DNA of 64,000 bases from Myxococcota bacterium (GCA_963169045.1 CAUJDF010000102.1:1-64000); one strand, 5' to 3'. Numbered from the stretch's first letter, positions 17,435 through 25,717 are shown. The notes: a model not told the origin generated them from the letters alone. Translations and numbers: made by a program.

Positions 17435-17920
17435 ATGTGGAGAACACTCGCGCTGCTGGTCCTGGGCGCCGCGACGGCCGAGGCGAAGGACGCCGCGCCG
17501 CCGCCCGCCTCGGCCCCTGCTCCCGCCCCCGCGACCGCCCCCGCCCCTGCCCCCGCCCCTGCTCCCGCCCCCATGACCGCGCCCTCCGGGTGCCCGGCCC
17601 TGCCGGACGAGCGCACGCTCCCCGCGGCCGAGATGGAGGCCGCGCTCGGCGATGGCGCGCAGCTCGCGCGCCAGTGCCGCCTCATCCCCTACGTCGAGGC
17701 GGGCAAGGTGCTGGGCTTCCGGCTCTTCGGCATCCGCCGGGACTCGCTCCTGGCGCGCGCCGGCCTCTGCAACGGCGACCTCTTGCGGGCCATCGACGGG
17801 ATCGAGATGACGTCGCCGGACGCGGCGCTCGCGGCGTTCGAGAAGGTACGGACGGCCCGCGACGTCCGGCTGCGCCTCCATCGCGCCGGCGTCGAAGGCG
17901 ACCTCACCGTCCGCTGGTAG
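17435..17920 (+). CDS. Periplasmic protein with GspC-type PDZ domain
   Basis: The product is 161 aa with signal peptide MWRTLALLVLGAATAEA. Residues about 19-50 are a Pro/Ala linker. Residues about 60-161 match the C-terminal PDZ domain of type II secretion protein GspC: RLIPYVEAGKVLGFRLFGIR, SLLARAGLCNGDLLRAIDG, EMTSPDAALAAFEKVRTA. In GspC this domain helps recognise substrates and secretin, but here the cytosolic and membrane parts of GspC are absent and no other gsp gene is nearby. It may be an adaptor or an independent chaperone-like module. An in-frame ATG at 17423 is an alternative start. Confidence 0.75.
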   Translation: MWRTLALLVLGAATAEAKDAAPPPASAPAPAPATAPAPAPAPAPAPMTAPSGCPALPDERTLPAAEMEAALGDGAQLARQCRLIPYVEAGKVLGFRLFGIRRDSLLARAGLCNGDLLRAIDGIEMTSPDAALAAFEKVRTARDVRLRLHRAGVEGDLTVRW

Positions 17921-17943
17921 CCGCGGGCGCCGGATCGGGAAGG

Positions 17944-18504
17944 CTACAGGACCATCGCCTCTTCGCGGCCGATGAAGCCGGCCACCTTCTTCGAGCGCTT
18001 CTCGTCGAGCGCCTGGCGGAGCTTCGGGAAGCCCTCCTGCTCCTCCTCGCGCACGTGGTCCTCGATCACCGTGCGCAGCGCGCGGACGTGGGGCGTCCAG
18101 TCCTCGCCGCGCATCAGGCACTGCTCGATCTCGTAGAGGTGGATCTTGATGTCGGCGTGCTCGTCGTAGAGGTGCTTGCTGCCGCGCTCGTCGTGCACCT
18201 GCGAGAAGAGGATGGGATAGACCACGTCCTCTTCGGCCATCGAGTGCTTGGCGAGGGTGCGCTTGAGGCGCATGAAGAGGCGCCCGCGCTTCACGGCGGC
18301 GCCTTCGCCGACCACGCTCTCCATCTCGTCGAGCAGCCCGCTGATCTTGCGGTGCTCGTCGATCAGGCGCGCGAAGGGATCCACGCCGGACCGGGCGGTC
18401 CCGACGAGCTGCGCCAGCAGTGGCGGCAGCAGGCGGCTGCCGATGAGGCCGACGGCGAGGCCGGCCAGGGCGGCCGACCAGTTGAACGAGCGTGCGTGTG
18501 CCAT
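17944..18504 (-). CDS. Membrane-anchored hemerythrin-like protein
   Basis: The product is 186 aa. An N-terminal hydrophobic segment (AALAGLAVGLIGSRLLPPLL, residues 11-30) could anchor it. The hemerythrin HHE four-helix bundle follows, with likely di-iron ligands H51 (DEHRKI), H87 and E91 (KHSMAEED), H116 (DEHADIK) and a His/Glu pair in HVREEEQEGFP. Such proteins bind oxygen, nitric oxide or peroxide or store iron. It is convergent with the PDZ gene (23-base gap) and divergent from the phosphatase gene, with a 14-bp inverted repeat in the shared upstream region. Confidence 0.88.
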   Translation of the reverse strand: MAHARSFNWSAALAGLAVGLIGSRLLPPLLAQLVGTARSGVDPFARLIDEHRKISGLLDEMESVVGEGAAVKRGRLFMRLKRTLAKHSMAEEDVVYPILFSQVHDERGSKHLYDEHADIKIHLYEIEQCLMRGEDWTPHVRALRTVIEDHVREEEQEGFPKLRQALDEKRSKKVAGFIGREEAMVL

Positions 18505-18559
18505 GTCTGGTCTCCGTCGAGCGGTGGTGTCGCCTCCGGTGGCATCCGCAAGGCACGTG

Positions 18560-18602
18560 CCAGCGCAACGCCGACCGTGGGTCGCGCGCGGCGTTGCGCT
18601 GG
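18560..18602. promoter_or_regulatory. Perfect 14-bp inverted repeat in divergent promoter
   Basis: CCAGCGCAACGCCG (18560-18573) and CGGCGTTGCGCTGG (18589-18602) are exact reverse complements separated by 15 bases, midway between the divergent starts at 18504 and 18631. Its position argues for an operator shared by the hemerythrin and phosphatase genes rather than a terminator. Confidence 0.55.
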
Positions 18603-18630
18603 CGGCCGGGGGCGTGGACGATGTCGCCCC

Positions 18631-19581
18631 ATGCGCCTCTCTCCGTTCATGCTCTCGCTGCTGCTCTCGGCCTGCGCCGAGTCCGCGCCCGCCGGACCCG
18701 CGGCGCCGTCTGCGCCCGCCTTGCCCGCGGCGCCGTCCGCGCCCCCGACCGCCGCGTCCGCGCCGGCGGCGGCGCGTGACGTCGCCGTCCACAAGCACCC
18801 GGGCGCGGCGCGCGTCGTCGCCGTGGGCGATCTGCACGGCGACCTCGCCGCCACGCGGGCCGCGCTGCGCGTCGCCGAGGTCATCGACGAGGGCGACCGC
18901 TGGACGGGCGGCCAGACCGTGCTCGTCCAGAACGGCGACCAGCTCGACCGCGGCGACGACGAGCGGGCCATCCTCGACCTGCTCGACGCCCTGCGCCCGC
19001 AGGCCGAGGCCGCGGGCGGGGCGGTGCTGGTGCTCAACGGCAACCACGAGCTGATGAACGTCGCCGGGGACTTTCGCTACATCACCGCCGGCGGCGCCGC
19101 CGCCTGGGGGGGCGTCGAGGGACGCCGCGCCGCGTTCACGCCCGGCGGCCCCGAGGCGCGGCGCCTCGCGCAGCGGCCGGTGTACGCCATCGTCGGCGAC
19201 ACCGTGTTCGTGCACGCGGGCGTCCGGCCGGAGCACGTCGAGGCCGGGCTCGAGGCGCTCGACGGCGAGGCGCGCGACTGGATGCGCGGGGTGACCGAGG
19301 TGGTCCCGCGCGTGCTCACCGACAGCGACAGCCTCTTGTGGACGCGCCTCTACGGCCAGGGGGAGAGCCCGGCGGCCTGCGCGGCGGCGAGGCAGGTGCT
19401 CGACGCGCTCGGGCTGCGGCGCATGGTCGTGGCGCACACGGTGCAGCGCGGCGGGGCGAACGCCATCTGCGCCGAGACGGTGTGGCGCATCGACGTGGGC
19501 ATGTCCGCGCACTACGGCGGGCCCATCCAGGTGCTGGTGATCGAGGGCGGGCAGGCCCGCGTGGTCACCGGGGCGCGCTGA
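18631..19581 (+). CDS. Shewanella-like metallophosphatase lipoprotein
   Basis: The product is 316 aa with a short lipoprotein signal (MRLSPFMLSLLLSAC) and an Ala/Pro spacer. The calcineurin-type metal-binding motifs are intact: VAVGDLHGDL (about 65-74), QNGDQLDRGDDE, and LNGNHELMNVAGDFRYI, with later VFVHAGVRPEH and VVAHTVQRGG histidines. It should be a dinuclear-metal phosphatase tethered in the periplasm or outer membrane. ATG 18631 is the only start that gives the signal peptide. Its 3' end faces nadE, separated by a multi-stem inverted repeat. Confidence 0.88.
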   Translation: MRLSPFMLSLLLSACAESAPAGPAAPSAPALPAAPSAPPTAASAPAAARDVAVHKHPGAARVVAVGDLHGDLAATRAALRVAEVIDEGDRWTGGQTVLVQNGDQLDRGDDERAILDLLDALRPQAEAAGGAVLVLNGNHELMNVAGDFRYITAGGAAAWGGVEGRRAAFTPGGPEARRLAQRPVYAIVGDTVFVHAGVRPEHVEAGLEALDGEARDWMRGVTEVVPRVLTDSDSLLWTRLYGQGESPAACAAARQVLDALGLRRMVVAHTVQRGGANAICAETVWRIDVGMSAHYGGPIQVLVIEGGQARVVTGAR

Positions 19582-19592
19582 CGCGGGCGCTC

Positions 19593-19681
19593 ACAGCGGC
19601 GGGCGTTCGTGGGCTCGCCCCGAAGGGGCCATCGCCTCGCCGGACGAGCGAGGCGTCGCCAACTTGGACGCCCGCCGCTGT
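19593..19681. terminator. Branched inverted-repeat structure between convergent genes
   Basis: An outer perfect 14-bp stem (ACAGCGGCGGGCGT, 19593-19606, with ACGCCCGCCGCTGT, 19668-19681) encloses two inner hairpins: GCCCCGAAGGGGC (19617-19629) and CGCCTCGC/GCGAGGCG (19633-19655). The whole fills the gap between the phosphatase stop and the nadE stop. It most simply serves as a bidirectional terminator, but the three-way-junction shape resembles small mobile or integron-type sites. Confidence 0.55.
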
Positions 19682-21687
19682 CAGCGGGGCGGCGTCCAGG
19701 CGTCGACCTCCGCCAGCCACCCGGCGACCGAGGCATCCGAAGGCATCCGCCAGTCCCCGCGCGGGCTGAGCGCCACCGGCAGCACCTTCGGCGCGTCCGC
19801 GGTGCACGACCGCTTGAACTGGTGGTGGAAGAAGCGCCGCAGGAACACGCGCAGCCACTTCTGCAGCGCCGCCGGCTCGTAGCGACCGGCGAAGGCGACG
19901 CTCGCGAGATCGAGGAGGCGCCGCGGCCGCGCCCCCTGCCGCACGAAGTGCCACAGGAAGAAGTCGTGCAGCTCGTAGGGCCCGATCGTGGCCTCGGTGA
20001 GCTGCGCGATGCGGCCCGACGCGTCCGCCGGCAGCAGCTCCGGCGAGATGGGCGTGTCGAGGATGGCGAACAGCGTCTCGCGCAGCGCCTGCGGGTCCGC
20101 CGCCGCCCAGCGCTCGACGCGCTCGTGGGCCACCCACCGGATCACGAACTGGATCAGCGTCTTCGGCACGCCGGCGTTCACGTCGTACATCGAGATCTGG
20201 TCGCCGGCGTAGGTCGACCAGCCCAGCGCTTTCTCGGACAGGTCGCCGGTGCCGGCGACGAGGCCGTCGATCTGGTTGGCGAGCGTCATCAGCAGCAGGG
20301 TGCGCAGGCGCGCCTGGGCGTTCTCGACGGCGACGTCGCCGAGGCCCGGCTCGGCGCGCAGCCTCTCGACGAGGGCCTCGACCGTGGGCGCCGCGGCGGG
20401 GTGGCCGAGGGCGTCGAGCACGAGGCGCGCCGCCTCGGAGATGTCCACGGTGCGCAGCTCGGCCCCGAGCGCCCCGGCCAGGCGGACGGCGTTGTCGCGC
20501 GTGCCGGCGGTCGTGCCGAGGCCGGGCATGGTCACGCAGGTCAGGTGCGCGGGCGGACGGCCGCAGAGCTCGAGCGCGGCGACGGCGACGAGCGCGGCGT
20601 GCGTCGAGTCGATGCCGCCGGAGAGGCCGAGGACGAGGCGCGGCGCGCCGATGGCCTGCATGCGCGTCGCGAGCGCGTTGCTCTGGATCTCGAACACCTC
20701 CCAGCAGCGGCGCGCGAGCGTGGCGGCGTCGGCGGGGAGGAACGGATGCGGCGACACGGCGCGGCGGAGCGCGCCCGCCGGCGCCCCCGCGCGGAAGGGG
20801 ACGCGGCGGAGGTCGCGGCGGTGCGCGCGCGCGAAGTCCCCGAACGTGTTGGTCTGCTGCCGCTCGCGCTGCATCCACTCCACGTCGACGTCGGCGACGA
20901 CCAGCTGGTCGTCCCGGAGGAAGCGCGTCGACTCGGCGAGGACCGCGCCGTTCTCGCAGACGAAGGCGTCGGCGTCGAAGGCGAGGTCCGTCGAGGACTC
21001 GCCGGGGCCCGCGGCGACATAGAGGTAGGCGCACTTGCCGCGGCTCGAGGCGGAGCGCGCGAGCAGGCGGCGCTCCTCGGCCTTGCCGACCACGAAGTTG
21101 GAGGCCGAGAGGTTGGCGACGACGGTGGCGCCGGCGGCGGTGAGGCCCGCGCTCGGCGGCGCCGGGACCCACAGGTCCTCGCAGATCTCGACGCCGAGCA
21201 CGAGGTCGCCGCCGGTCGTGAAGAGCAGGTCGGTGCCGAACGGGACGTCGGCTTCGCCGATCCGCGCGGTGGCGCCGGCGGGCACCTCGAGGCCGGGGCG
21301 GAACCAGCGCGTCTCCTCGAACTCGCGGTAGCTCGGCAGGTACGCCTTGGGCACGAACCCGAGGACGCGCCCGCCCTGGACGGCGGCGGCGACGTTGTAG
21401 AGCGCGCCGCCGACGCGCAGCGGCAGGCCGACGAGCGCCAGCGGCGCCAGCGCCGCGGAGGCCGACGCGAGCGACGTCAGCGCCGCCGAGGCGGCGTCCT
21501 GCAGATGCCGGTCGAAGAAGAGGTCTCGCGCCGTGTAGCCGGTGAGCGCCAGCTCCGGGAAGACGACGACCGCGACGCCCTGCGCGTCGGCCTCGCGCCA
21601 CAGCGCGAGCACGTGGTCGCGGTTGGCGGCGACGTCGCCGACGCGGCAGCGCGGCACGGCGGCGGCGATACGTGCGAATCCCTGCAT
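19681..21687 (-). CDS. nadE: Glutamine-dependent NAD+ synthetase
   Basis: The product is 668 aa, the size of the two-domain enzyme. The N-terminal nitrilase-type glutaminase has the triad E45 (FPELALTGY), K114 (VPKAYLPSY) and C169 (GVEICEDLW). The C-terminal synthetase has the ATP pyrophosphatase loop SGGIDS at residues 356-361 and later motifs TGDLSEKALGWSTY and KTLIQFVI. It converts deamido-NAD+ to NAD+ with ATP, using ammonia channelled from glutamine, in the cytosol. It follows the DUF2231 gene by 32 bases on the same strand, so they may be co-transcribed. Confidence 0.95.
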   Translation of the reverse strand: MQGFARIAAAVPRCRVGDVAANRDHVLALWREADAQGVAVVVFPELALTGYTARDLFFDRHLQDAASAALTSLASASAALAPLALVGLPLRVGGALYNVAAAVQGGRVLGFVPKAYLPSYREFEETRWFRPGLEVPAGATARIGEADVPFGTDLLFTTGGDLVLGVEICEDLWVPAPPSAGLTAAGATVVANLSASNFVVGKAEERRLLARSASSRGKCAYLYVAAGPGESSTDLAFDADAFVCENGAVLAESTRFLRDDQLVVADVDVEWMQRERQQTNTFGDFARAHRRDLRRVPFRAGAPAGALRRAVSPHPFLPADAATLARRCWEVFEIQSNALATRMQAIGAPRLVLGLSGGIDSTHAALVAVAALELCGRPPAHLTCVTMPGLGTTAGTRDNAVRLAGALGAELRTVDISEAARLVLDALGHPAAAPTVEALVERLRAEPGLGDVAVENAQARLRTLLLMTLANQIDGLVAGTGDLSEKALGWSTYAGDQISMYDVNAGVPKTLIQFVIRWVAHERVERWAAADPQALRETLFAILDTPISPELLPADASGRIAQLTEATIGPYELHDFFLWHFVRQGARPRRLLDLASVAFAGRYEPAALQKWLRVFLRRFFHHQFKRSCTADAPKVLPVALSPRGDWRMPSDASVAGWLAEVDAWTPPR

Positions 21688-21719
21688 GTCGCGGAGATTC
21701 GCGCATCAGCGGCGCAAAG

Positions 21720-22226
21720 TCACCGCCCGATCTTCGGCGGCTCCGGCGAGGTGAACGGGTGCTCGCCCACGCGCTCGCCGGCCTCCGGCACGCCCACACG
21801 GTAGTGGTGGACCATGCGATAGCCGAGGTAGCCCGACACCATCAGGATCGCGGCCGACAGCAGCGACAACCAGAAGCCGAGGTACGCCTGCCCGGGATCG
21901 GGCGGCGCGCCGAGCGACCAGCGCCACGAGGCGTTCCAGACCATCAGCGCGACGACGATCAGGTTCAGCACCATGTGCGAGACGCCGACGTGCGTCGCGC
22001 CCTTCCGCGGCACGACCTTCACCAGGTCCATGAGCCCGGGGACCGCCGCGATGAGCGCGCCGGCGATGCCGACGAGGAGCGTCGGCCCCGTGGCATCCCA
22101 CCACGCCCGGCTCCCGCCGCTCAGGTAGACGACGTCGAACAGGAGCGCCCCGATGAACGAGCCGGCGGGGATCACCACCAACATGGGGTGCAGCGGCTTC
22201 TTGCCGACGTGAGCCTTGCTTTCCAT
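21720..22226 (-). CDS. DUF2231-type four-helix membrane protein
   Basis: The product is 168 aa from ATG 22226, which has a GGAGGTG ribosome site. The N-terminus KPLHPMLVVIPAGSFIGALLFDVVY is the signature of DUF2231 proteins (HP-x-L-V-x-P at the start of helix 1). Three further helices are visible: LLVGIAGALIAAVPGLMDLV, VLNLIVVALMVWNASWRW and FWLSLLSAAILMVSGYLGY. The conserved His and Asp residues within helices suggest heme or metal binding in some relatives, but no function is established. A cytosolic or periplasmic tail ends in FTSPEPPKIGR. Confidence 0.85.
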   Translation of the reverse strand: MESKAHVGKKPLHPMLVVIPAGSFIGALLFDVVYLSGGSRAWWDATGPTLLVGIAGALIAAVPGLMDLVKVVPRKGATHVGVSHMVLNLIVVALMVWNASWRWSLGAPPDPGQAYLGFWLSLLSAAILMVSGYLGYRMVHHYRVGVPEAGERVGEHPFTSPEPPKIGR

Positions 22227-22313
22227 GACGCACCTCCTCGGCCCCCGACCGTGCATCGGGCGTGCCTCGGGCGCCGCGCGTGTGAGATGCTGCCGCCGCG
22301 AACGGAGGCGGCG

Positions 22314-23336
22314 ATGCGGCGATGGGCCTGGGCGCTGGTGCTGGCGGGGTGCGGCGGCGGGGGCGGAAGCGACGGCGGGGGCGGCGGCGGCGCCGGCGGC
22401 GGCGGCGGCCTGCGCTTCGGCGAGGCGGCGCCGGCCACCGCGCGGCACGCCGCGACCTACGAGGCGCTGACGACGTTGACGGGGGCCGACCCGTTCGGCG
22501 CAGCGGAGGTGGGCGACCCCGGCGCGTACGCCGGCAGCGAGGCCACGACGCCGACGGCGCCGCAGATCCTCTCGAGCGTCTACTTCGAGTCCGACGGCCT
22601 GGTCGCGGCCGTCGCGACGCTCCGCGACCGCCGCCCGACCGCCCGCCACAGCGACGAGGCCGGGAAGAACATCACCGCCGCCGTGCTGCGCGACCTGACG
22701 CTCGCCGGCGGCAGCGAGACGCCGGACGGCCAGCGCGGCAGCGCCCGGTGGTACGCGCTGCGCGCCGTCCGCGCCCTCGACGAGGCGCTGCTGCTGTTCG
22801 CATGGGAGGGCCTCGCCGAGCGCTCCGCCGACGGCTTCGACCGCGCCGTCGCCAGCCTGTGGGACGACGACGGGGCGCCGCGCGGCCTCGGCCGCGTCGT
22901 CGCCGCCGCCGACGAAGCCTGCGGCACGGACCACCTCGGGGCCGCGCGCGCCGCGCTCGCCGGCGCCCGCGACGACTTCGCCGCGGCCCTCGAGGCGCAC
23001 GGACTGCCCGACGCCCTGCAGCGCGTCCGCATCGAGGCGGGGCAGAGCCCCGAGTACGACGCCGCCATCGAGACGGCCGAGCGCGAGCTCAGCCAGGGCC
23101 TCGCCGTGGCGTTCCTCGTCACGCTCGGCGACGGCGGCCCCATCGACGCCAACGCCCAGGCCGAGCTGCTCGGCGCCTACGAGGCGCTCTCCGCGCGCGT
23201 GGCGAAGCGCGACCGCGAGGCCGACGACGCCATCGCCGCCGGCCTCGACCAGATGCAGGCCTCGGGCATCGACACCGAGGCGATCGCGGCGCACATCCGC
23301 GAGCACCTGGAGGTCGGACCTTGCGCAAGTCGCTGA
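22314..23336 (+). CDS. Helical lipoprotein of unknown function
   Basis: The product is 340 aa with a very short lipoprotein signal (MRRWAWALVLAGC) followed by about 20 Gly/Asp residues. The mature part is strongly helical and Ala/Glu/Asp-rich (AVRALDEALLLFAWEGLAER, AIETAERELSQGLAVAFLV, AEADDAIA-type segments near the end) with one isolated cysteine (DEACGTDHLG). GGAGGCGGCG precedes ATG 22314. Its 3' end overlaps the start of the DJ-1-like lipoprotein by 16 bases and supplies that gene's ribosome site. The pair probably works together in the envelope. No family is recognised. Confidence 0.7.
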   Translation: MRRWAWALVLAGCGGGGGSDGGGGGGAGGGGGLRFGEAAPATARHAATYEALTTLTGADPFGAAEVGDPGAYAGSEATTPTAPQILSSVYFESDGLVAAVATLRDRRPTARHSDEAGKNITAAVLRDLTLAGGSETPDGQRGSARWYALRAVRALDEALLLFAWEGLAERSADGFDRAVASLWDDDGAPRGLGRVVAAADEACGTDHLGAARAALAGARDDFAAALEAHGLPDALQRVRIEAGQSPEYDAAIETAERELSQGLAVAFLVTLGDGGPIDANAQAELLGAYEALSARVAKRDREADDAIAAGLDQMQASGIDTEAIAAHIREHLEVGPCASR

Positions 23337-23905
23337 TCCCGCTTCTCTTTCTGTCGGCGTGCGCCTCGGCGCCGCCGCCGGTCGTCGCGACCGCGCCCCA
23401 GCCGATCGTCGATCCGACGTCGCTGGCGGTGCGCGGCGTGCCCGGCTACGGCCCGTACCGCGTGCTGGTGCTCGCCGGCGAGGGCGTCGACGACCTCGAG
23501 CTGTACACGGTGCTGTACGGCCTGACCGCCCAGGGCTGGCGCGCCACCGTCGCCGCGCCCACGACCGAGCCCGTGCGCGCGTCGAGCGGCCGCCCGGTGC
23601 CGGTCGACGTGGCGCTGGCCGAGGCCGAGCCCGAGCGCTTCGACGTGCTGTTCGTGCCCGGCGGCGCGCCCTCGACCGGCGCCGCCGCCGACCTCGCCCG
23701 CCGGTTCGCCGCCGAGCGGCACCTCGCGACGACCGCGGCCGGCGCGAAGGTCCTCGCCGCCGCCGGTGTCTCGGTGGACGGCCGCGTCGCCAGCGATGCC
23801 GAGATGGTGAAGATCGACGGCAACCTGCTCTCGGCCGCACGCCCCGGCGACCTCGCGAACCTGCTCCACGCGCTCGAGGCGTACGCGCACGATAAGTTCC
23901 GGTAG
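23321..23905 (+). CDS. DJ-1/PfpI-fold lipoprotein lacking the catalytic cysteine
   Basis: The product is 194 aa from TTG 23321, read from inside the previous gene with GGAGGT eight bases upstream. The lipoprotein signal is LIPLLFLSACAS. The domain then follows the DJ-1/PfpI pattern: YRVLVLAGEGVDDLELYTVLYGL, VPVDVALAEAEPERFDVLFVPGG, and VLAAAGVSVDGRVAS. At the nucleophile elbow, where the family has a Cys-His/Gly turn, this protein reads TTAAGAKVLAAAG, so the cysteine is replaced by alanine. The protein is therefore probably not a hydrolase or glyoxalase and may be a binding or structural relative in the envelope. Confidence 0.75.
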   Translation: MRKSLIPLLFLSACASAPPPVVATAPQPIVDPTSLAVRGVPGYGPYRVLVLAGEGVDDLELYTVLYGLTAQGWRATVAAPTTEPVRASSGRPVPVDVALAEAEPERFDVLFVPGGAPSTGAAADLARRFAAERHLATTAAGAKVLAAAGVSVDGRVASDAEMVKIDGNLLSAARPGDLANLLHALEAYAHDKFR

Positions 23906-23940
23906 CGCTTGGGAAATGGTGCGCGGAGCCGTCTCTCGGT

Positions 23941-23946
23941 TAATCT
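23941..23946 (+). promoter_or_regulatory. -10-like TAATCT six bases before motA ATG
   Basis: TAATCT followed by CGCCCC and ATG 23953; no ribosome binding site is present, as for other leaderless candidates in the window. Confidence 0.45.
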
Positions 23947-23952
23947 CGCCCC

Positions 23953-24810
23953 ATGCTCGTGATCGTCGGTGCCATCGTCGTGCTGGTCTGCGTGTTCGGC
24001 GCCTACGCCGCTCACGGCGGCAACCTGAGCGTGCTCTGGCAGCCCTCGGAGCTCGTGATCATCGGCGGCGCCGCCGTCGGCTCGCTGATCATCGCCTCGC
24101 CGAAGAAGGTGCTCTTCAACATCCTCGCGGCGGTGAAGGAGCTCTTCAAGAGCCACGAGCTGGGCAAGGCGCAGTGCATGGAGGTGCTGACCTGCCTCTA
24201 CCAGCTGCTCTCGAAGGTGCGTAAAGACGGCCTCGTCGCCATCGAGCAGGACATCGAAGACCCCGAGAAGAGCAGCCTCTTCAAGAACTTCCCGGTCGTG
24301 ACGCACGACCACCACCTGCTGGCGTTCATCTGCGACAACCTCAAGGTCGTCGCCTCGACGACGATCGAGCCGCACCGCCTCGACTCCCTCATGGAGCTCG
24401 AGATGGACACGCAGCACCACCACGAGCTCATCCCGTCGCAGTCGATCAACAAGGTCGGCGACGCGCTGCCCGGCCTCGGCATCGTGGCGGCCGTGCTCGG
24501 CGTGGTGCTCACCATGGGCATGCTCAACGAGCCGCCCGAGGTGCTCGGCAAGAGCATCGGCGCGGCGCTCGTCGGCACCTTCCTCGGCGTGCTCATGTGC
24601 TACGGCTTCGTCGGCCCCATGGCCACGAACCTCGAGCACCGCGTCAACGAGAAGGCCATCCCCTTCCAGATCGTGCGCGTCGTCCTCGTCGCCTTCGTGA
24701 ACGGCTCCTCGCCGCAGATCGCCGTCGAGTTCGGGCGCCGCGTCATCCCCGGTGACGACCGGCCCTCGTTCATGGAGCTCGAGAAGCACCTGCGCGAGAA
24801 GGGCAAGTGA
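23953..24810 (+). CDS. motA: Flagellar-type stator protein MotA
   Basis: The product is 285 aa with the MotA pattern of four membrane helices: VIVGAIVVLVCVFGAYAAHG at the N-terminus, PSELVIIGGAAVGSLIIA, then a cytosolic domain with HRLDSLMELEMDTQ, and finally VGDALPGLGIVAAVLGVVLTM and AALVGTFLGVLMCYGFVGPM. The conserved Pro-Gly (ALPGLG) used in torque generation is present. MotA and MotB form a proton-conducting stator. motB overlaps by four bases. No other flagellar gene is within the window, so the motor it drives cannot be named. Confidence 0.93.
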   Translation: MLVIVGAIVVLVCVFGAYAAHGGNLSVLWQPSELVIIGGAAVGSLIIASPKKVLFNILAAVKELFKSHELGKAQCMEVLTCLYQLLSKVRKDGLVAIEQDIEDPEKSSLFKNFPVVTHDHHLLAFICDNLKVVASTTIEPHRLDSLMELEMDTQHHHELIPSQSINKVGDALPGLGIVAAVLGVVLTMGMLNEPPEVLGKSIGAALVGTFLGVLMCYGFVGPMATNLEHRVNEKAIPFQIVRVVLVAFVNGSSPQIAVEFGRRVIPGDDRPSFMELEKHLREKGK

Positions 24811-25673
24811 GCGAGAAGAAGGAGACCGCCCCGGTCATCATCAAGAAGGTCAAGAAGGGCGGCCACGCGCACCACGGCGGCAGCTGGAAGGTCGCCTACG
24901 CCGACTTCGTGACCGCGATGATGGCGTTCTTCCTGCTGATGTGGCTGCTCGCGTCGGCCTCCGACGAGCAGAAGCAGGGCCTGTCCGACTACTTCTCGCA
25001 CTACAGCGTCTTCGACAAGCCGGGCGTCAGCTTCGTCGAGAAGGGCGGCACGACGAAGGAAGCCCCGGGCATGGACGCCAAGGACCTGTCCCACGAGACG
25101 CAGGGCGCGCCGCAGCTGCCGCCCGAGACCTTCGCCGGCGAGAAGCTCATCCCCTACGAGCTGCGCGGCCAGGAGCTCAAGCCCGCCGAGTTCGCCGAGG
25201 GCCTCAAGCGCGAGGCCGAGGAGAAGCTCGGCGAGCTGAGCGAGCACCTGGCCGTCGAGACGACCGAGGACGGCGTACGCATCCAGCTCGTCGACCGTCA
25301 GGGGCGCCCGATGTTCGACCCGGGCTCGGGACAGCCCACCGCCCTCGGCCGGCGGGCGCTGCAGTTCGTCGGCGAGTCGATCCGCGCCCTGCCCAACATG
25401 GTCACGCTCGAGGGCCACACCGATGCCATCGGCACCCACCGCGGCGCCCGCGGCAACTGGCAGCTCTCGACGGCGCGCGCCCTCGCCTCCCGCGACCTGC
25501 TCGAGACCGACGGCGTGAAGCCGCAGCGCTTCCTGCGCGTCTCCGGCCACGCCGACACGCGCCTCTACGTCGAGAACGACCCCACCGATCCGCGCAACCG
25601 CCGCATCGCCATCATGCTGTGGTTCCCGCGCTCCCCCGTCGTCGCCGAGCCCGCCTCCGCCCCGCCCCCCTGA
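24807..25673 (+). CDS. motB: Flagellar-type stator protein MotB with OmpA-like peptidoglycan-binding domain
   Basis: The product is 288 aa from the GTG at 24807 within the GTGA overlap with motA. The single helix VAYADFVTAMMAFFLLMWLL carries the proton-accepting aspartate D33. A plug/linker region follows, then the OmpA-like domain (about 150-270), with PNMVTLEGHTDAIGT, LSTARALASRDLLE and DPRNRRIAIMLW, which anchors the stator to peptidoglycan. The C-terminus is Pro-rich. Coupling to motA ensures balanced production. Confidence 0.93.
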   Translation: MSEKKETAPVIIKKVKKGGHAHHGGSWKVAYADFVTAMMAFFLLMWLLASASDEQKQGLSDYFSHYSVFDKPGVSFVEKGGTTKEAPGMDAKDLSHETQGAPQLPPETFAGEKLIPYELRGQELKPAEFAEGLKREAEEKLGELSEHLAVETTEDGVRIQLVDRQGRPMFDPGSGQPTALGRRALQFVGESIRALPNMVTLEGHTDAIGTHRGARGNWQLSTARALASRDLLETDGVKPQRFLRVSGHADTRLYVENDPTDPRNRRIAIMLWFPRSPVVAEPASAPPP

Positions 25674-25680
25674 CGCCGCC

Positions 25681-25717
25681 CCCGCGTCGTGCACCACCGC
25701 CGACAGGCCGACGCGGG
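25681..25717. terminator. Hairpin between convergent motB and methyltransferase genes
   Basis: CCCGCGTCG (25681-25689) and CGACGCGGG (25709-25717) are perfect complements with a 19-base loop, located exactly in the 44-base gap between two converging stop codons. No T tract is present. Confidence 0.45.
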
